A DNA stretch of 33,109 nucleotides from an uncultured Bacteroidales bacterium. GTDB taxonomy: Bacteria; Bacteroidota; Bacteroidia; Bacteroidales; Paludibacteraceae. The notes under the pieces are model-generated. The model was not told the origin of the DNA and ran no database searches. It saw only the letters and a program-made list of their open reading frames with translations. The position numbers were made by a program, and so were the translations under genes. Location: the NCBI GenBank assembly GCA_934725535.1, contig CAKVBV010000025.1:1-33109 (forward strand), written 5' to 3'. How positions within the stretch are numbered: position 1 is the stretch's first letter; the number at the start of each line of letters is the position of its first letter. Positions 30,640 to 33,109 of this stretch are shown one piece after another.

Positions 30640-32859
30640 TTGCCGTTGGCTATCGCCGACACCTATATATATAGTGTCCCCGACCGCCTGCAGTGCCCGC
30701 CCGTTGGAGTGCGGGTGCTGGTGCCTTTGGGCAAAAAGAGCATCACGGGGGTGGTGTATCGCCCCCACGCTGGCGCAGCACCTGAGGGAGTGACGGTGCG
30801 TGATATACTGCAGGTTCTGGACGAGCACCCCATAGTGACGGCACAGCAGATAGCCCTATGGGAGTGGATTGCGCAATACTACCTGTGCACCCTCGGCGAG
30901 GTGCTGGCTGCGGCATTGCCGGCGGGCATTATCGACGACGACTACACCGCTGCCACGGCGCACTATATGGTGCTGGCACCTCAGTATGCCGACAACGACC
31001 GCCTGCAAGAGGTGCTGAACAAACTGCACAAGGCACCCAAACAAGAACACTTGCTACTCACTTTCCTTAGCCTGAGTGCTGATAATCAGAATACTTACAA
31101 ACCCGTAGAGCGTCGCCTGCTGTTGGAGTCGAGTGGCGAGAGCGGTGCCGTGCTGCGGGCGCTGGTGGACAAACATATCCTGCTCGACCAAGAGCAGACC
31201 GTCTCACGCCTGCGTCAATACACGGGCAACATCACCCCGCCGCATGCCCTTGATGCCCAGCAGCAAGGCGCATTGGAGGCAGTCCTGTTCACATGGCAGA
31301 GCCACGATGTGACGCTCCTGCACGGCGTAACCTCCAGCGGCAAGACCGAAGTGTATATCCATCTGATTGCCAATGCTCTGCACGAAGGGCACAACGTACT
31401 CTATCTGGTACCCGAGATAGCCCTCACCACCCAACTCACCGACCGCCTGCGTGCCGTGTTCGGGCAGCAACTGGTGGTCTATCATTCGCGCTTCACCAAC
31501 GCCGAGCGGGTGGAGATATACTACCAAGTGGCTCATAGCCGCACGCCGCTCGTCATCATTGGTGCACGCTCCGCTATCTTCTTGCCTTTTAGCAATTTAG
31601 GCGTTGTCATAGTGGACGAGGAGCACGAGTCGTCCTACAAACAGCAAGACCCCGCACCCCGCTATCATGCCCGTTCCACAGCCATCATCATGGCGCGTTT
31701 ATTCGCAGCCAAAGTCCTTTTAGGCACCGCCACACCGTCTATCGAGACCTACCACAACGCCCAGACGGGCAAATACGGACTGGTGCAGATGCAGGAGCGG
31801 TACCAGGGGCTGCAACTGCCCCGCATCACGATGATTGACCTCCAACGCCAATACCACCGCAAGGAGATGTACGGGCATTTCTCCGACCCGCTGGTACTCC
31901 GCATACGCGAAGAGATTGCCCGCGGCAAGCAAATCATCCTGTTTCAGAACCGCCGCGGCTACGCACCATTCCTGCAATGCCCCGAGTGCGGCGAGGTGCC
32001 ACGGTGCGTGAACTGCGATGTCAGCATGACCTACCACAAGCAGTCGCGAACCCTCGTCTGCCACAGTTGCGGATATACTATTCCCGCGCCCACGCTATGC
32101 CCCAACTGCCACACGCCATACCGCGAGCACGGCTTCGGCACCGAGCGTCTGGAGGAAGAGTTACTGCAGTATTTCCCCACCGCGCGGGTTGCCCGCATGG
32201 ACCTCGACACCACGCGCCGCAAGGACGGCTACCAGCATATCATCGACGACTTCGCAGCCCATCGCGTCGATATACTGATTGGTACTCAGATGGTTACGAA
32301 AGGGCTGCACTTCAACGACGTCAGTCTCGTGGCGGTCCTGCAAGCCGACACCCTGCTCAACCAACCCGACTTCCGCAGTTACGAACGTGCCTTCCAGATG
32401 TTGGAGCAGGTCAGCGGGCGTGCCGGACGCACAGGCACTCAGGGCGAAGTGCTGATACAGACCTTCGACCCCAAGAACTTCGTCTATACGCTCCTCCGCA
32501 ACCACGATTACGAGGGGCTATACCGCCAACAGATTCAAGAGCGCGAGCAGTATCACTACCCGCCCTTTTACCGTCTTATCATACTGACACTCAAGCACCA
32601 CGACTATGCGCGGTTGGATGCCGCATCGCGTCTGCTGCAATCACGGCTGAGCGGCACTTTCGGCAAGCGTTGCACGGGCATCATCGTGCCTTCGGTGGCG
32701 CGTGTGCAGAACTACCACGTGCGGCAGATACGCCTGTCCATCGAGGTAACGTCCAACATCACCCTTGCCAAACGCCTCCTGATGGAGCATATCCGCTTTG
32801 TGCAATCACATCCCGACTGCCGTGGCACTGTCATCCTCCCCGACGTCGACCCGCAGTAG
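30640..32859 (+). CDS. priA: primosomal replication helicase PriA
   Basis: About 739 residues from a TTG at 30640. The DEAH-type helicase has Walker A GVTSSGKT (229-236) and DEEH (326-329). Eight cysteines (447, 450, 456, 459, 474, 477, 487, 490) bind two zinc ions, and the later helicase motif EQVSGRAGRTG is present. PriA restarts stalled replication forks. The start is uncertain: the conserved first strand of PriA (a YxDVILPL-type sequence) is encoded from about 30625, upstream of the TTG, where no ATG, GTG or TTG exists, only ATC (30619) and ATA (30628). The frame upstream runs into the tdk stop. Either a rare start codon is used or the protein lacks the first residues. Confidence 0.95.
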   Translation: MPLAIADTYIYSVPDRLQCPPVGVRVLVPLGKKSITGVVYRPHAGAAPEGVTVRDILQVLDEHPIVTAQQIALWEWIAQYYLCTLGEVLAAALPAGIIDDDYTAATAHYMVLAPQYADNDRLQEVLNKLHKAPKQEHLLLTFLSLSADNQNTYKPVERRLLLESSGESGAVLRALVDKHILLDQEQTVSRLRQYTGNITPPHALDAQQQGALEAVLFTWQSHDVTLLHGVTSSGKTEVYIHLIANALHEGHNVLYLVPEIALTTQLTDRLRAVFGQQLVVYHSRFTNAERVEIYYQVAHSRTPLVIIGARSAIFLPFSNLGVVIVDEEHESSYKQQDPAPRYHARSTAIIMARLFAAKVLLGTATPSIETYHNAQTGKYGLVQMQERYQGLQLPRITMIDLQRQYHRKEMYGHFSDPLVLRIREEIARGKQIILFQNRRGYAPFLQCPECGEVPRCVNCDVSMTYHKQSRTLVCHSCGYTIPAPTLCPNCHTPYREHGFGTERLEEELLQYFPTARVARMDLDTTRRKDGYQHIIDDFAAHRVDILIGTQMVTKGLHFNDVSLVAVLQADTLLNQPDFRSYERAFQMLEQVSGRAGRTGTQGEVLIQTFDPKNFVYTLLRNHDYEGLYRQQIQEREQYHYPPFYRLIILTLKHHDYARLDAASRLLQSRLSGTFGKRCTGIIVPSVARVQNYHVRQIRLSIEVTSNITLAKRLLMEHIRFVQSHPDCRGTVILPDVDPQ

Positions 32860-33109
32860 TTATGGTACGAGGCGTTGTCCGGTGGAGGTATAGGTGCCTG
32901 TTGGGGTGATGATATGCAGAGTGCCGTGATGCAAGACGATGCGGTAGGGCGAGGAGGCAGGTGATGTAATGTCCTTGATGCCGGCACCTTGCTCAACCAA
33001 CACGCTGATAGGTACATACACATCCACCGCGCCGCGGGAGCGGATACGGAGGTAGGCTTCGTGGACACCCTGTTCTTCCGACTGGAAACAGACAGCCAAT
33101 ATCCCGCCT
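32860..33109 (-). CDS. C-terminal end of a probable type IX-secreted protein
   Basis: The - strand frame is open to the window edge, so only the last 82 or so residues are visible. A beta-rich segment (EAYLRIRSRGAVDVYVPISVLVEQG) is followed by a linker (AGIKDITSPASSP) and a tail of the form YRIVLHHGTLHIITPTGTYTSTGQRLVP. Tails of this pattern (G-x-L-x-I-I then T-Y-x-x-x-G) are common at the ends of proteins exported by type IX secretion in Bacteroidales. This would be a cargo for the PorU/PorV pair in this window. The stop codon directly abuts the priA stop on the other strand. Confidence 0.65.
   Translation of the reverse strand, partial: GGILAVCFQSEEQGVHEAYLRIRSRGAVDVYVPISVLVEQGAGIKDITSPASSPYRIVLHHGTLHIITPTGTYTSTGQRLVP

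Overview
The window looks like a chromosomal piece of a Bacteroidales bacterium (Bacteroidota). The evidence is a SusD-type glycan-binding protein, the type IX secretion genes porU and porV, a bacterial V-type ATPase operon in the order shared by Bacteroidales and spirochaetes, and promoters of the Bacteroidota form TTTG-N19-21-TAnnTTTG. Genus cannot be read from the sequence.

Layout. Positions 1-6862 (+) are a cell-surface region: the end of a susD-like gene, two large unrecognised lipoproteins, then an ECF sigma factor followed by a small membrane protein and two related small lipoproteins. Positions 7126-16515 (-) hold a V-type ATPase operon transcribed ntpE, DUF2764, ntpA, ntpB, ntpD, ntpI, ntpK. 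A complete type II restriction-modification pair of MvaI/BcnI type sits between ntpA and ntpB in the same orientation. Positions 16816-24118 (-) hold sufE, aroK, a short DUF3256-like gene, ispF, porV, porU and a degenerate fumarylacetoacetase-fold gene. Positions 24639-26260 hold an IS110-family insertion sequence. A tandemly repeated promoter region precedes it, and a strongly structured leader looks like a bridge RNA. Positions 26465-32859 (+) are housekeeping genes: floA, a nitrilase-family amidase, recJ, tdk and priA. They meet, with no gap, the C-terminal end of a probable type IX-secreted protein on the - strand.

How the genes work together. PorU and PorV form the surface attachment complex of type IX secretion, and the partial gene at the right edge ends in a tail typical of its cargo. 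The V-ATPase has the five side chains that bind Na+ in the Enterococcus rotor ring, so it may be sodium-coupled. The restriction system should be co-transcribed with the ATPase, so ntpB, D, I and K probably depend on read-through across it.

Main unexplained structure. Four intergenic spacers carry tandem arrays with an exact 11-base period but different unit sequences (3174-3263, 6946-6989, 15759-15868, 17303-17335). A GC-rich palindrome with 9-base arms recurs four times, always downstream of a gene and in the sense orientation, once forming the end of a reading frame. A lipoprotein also ends in six 11-residue (33-base) repeats. The IS110 leader, the 11-base arrays and the restriction system inside the ATPase operon deserve the closest look.
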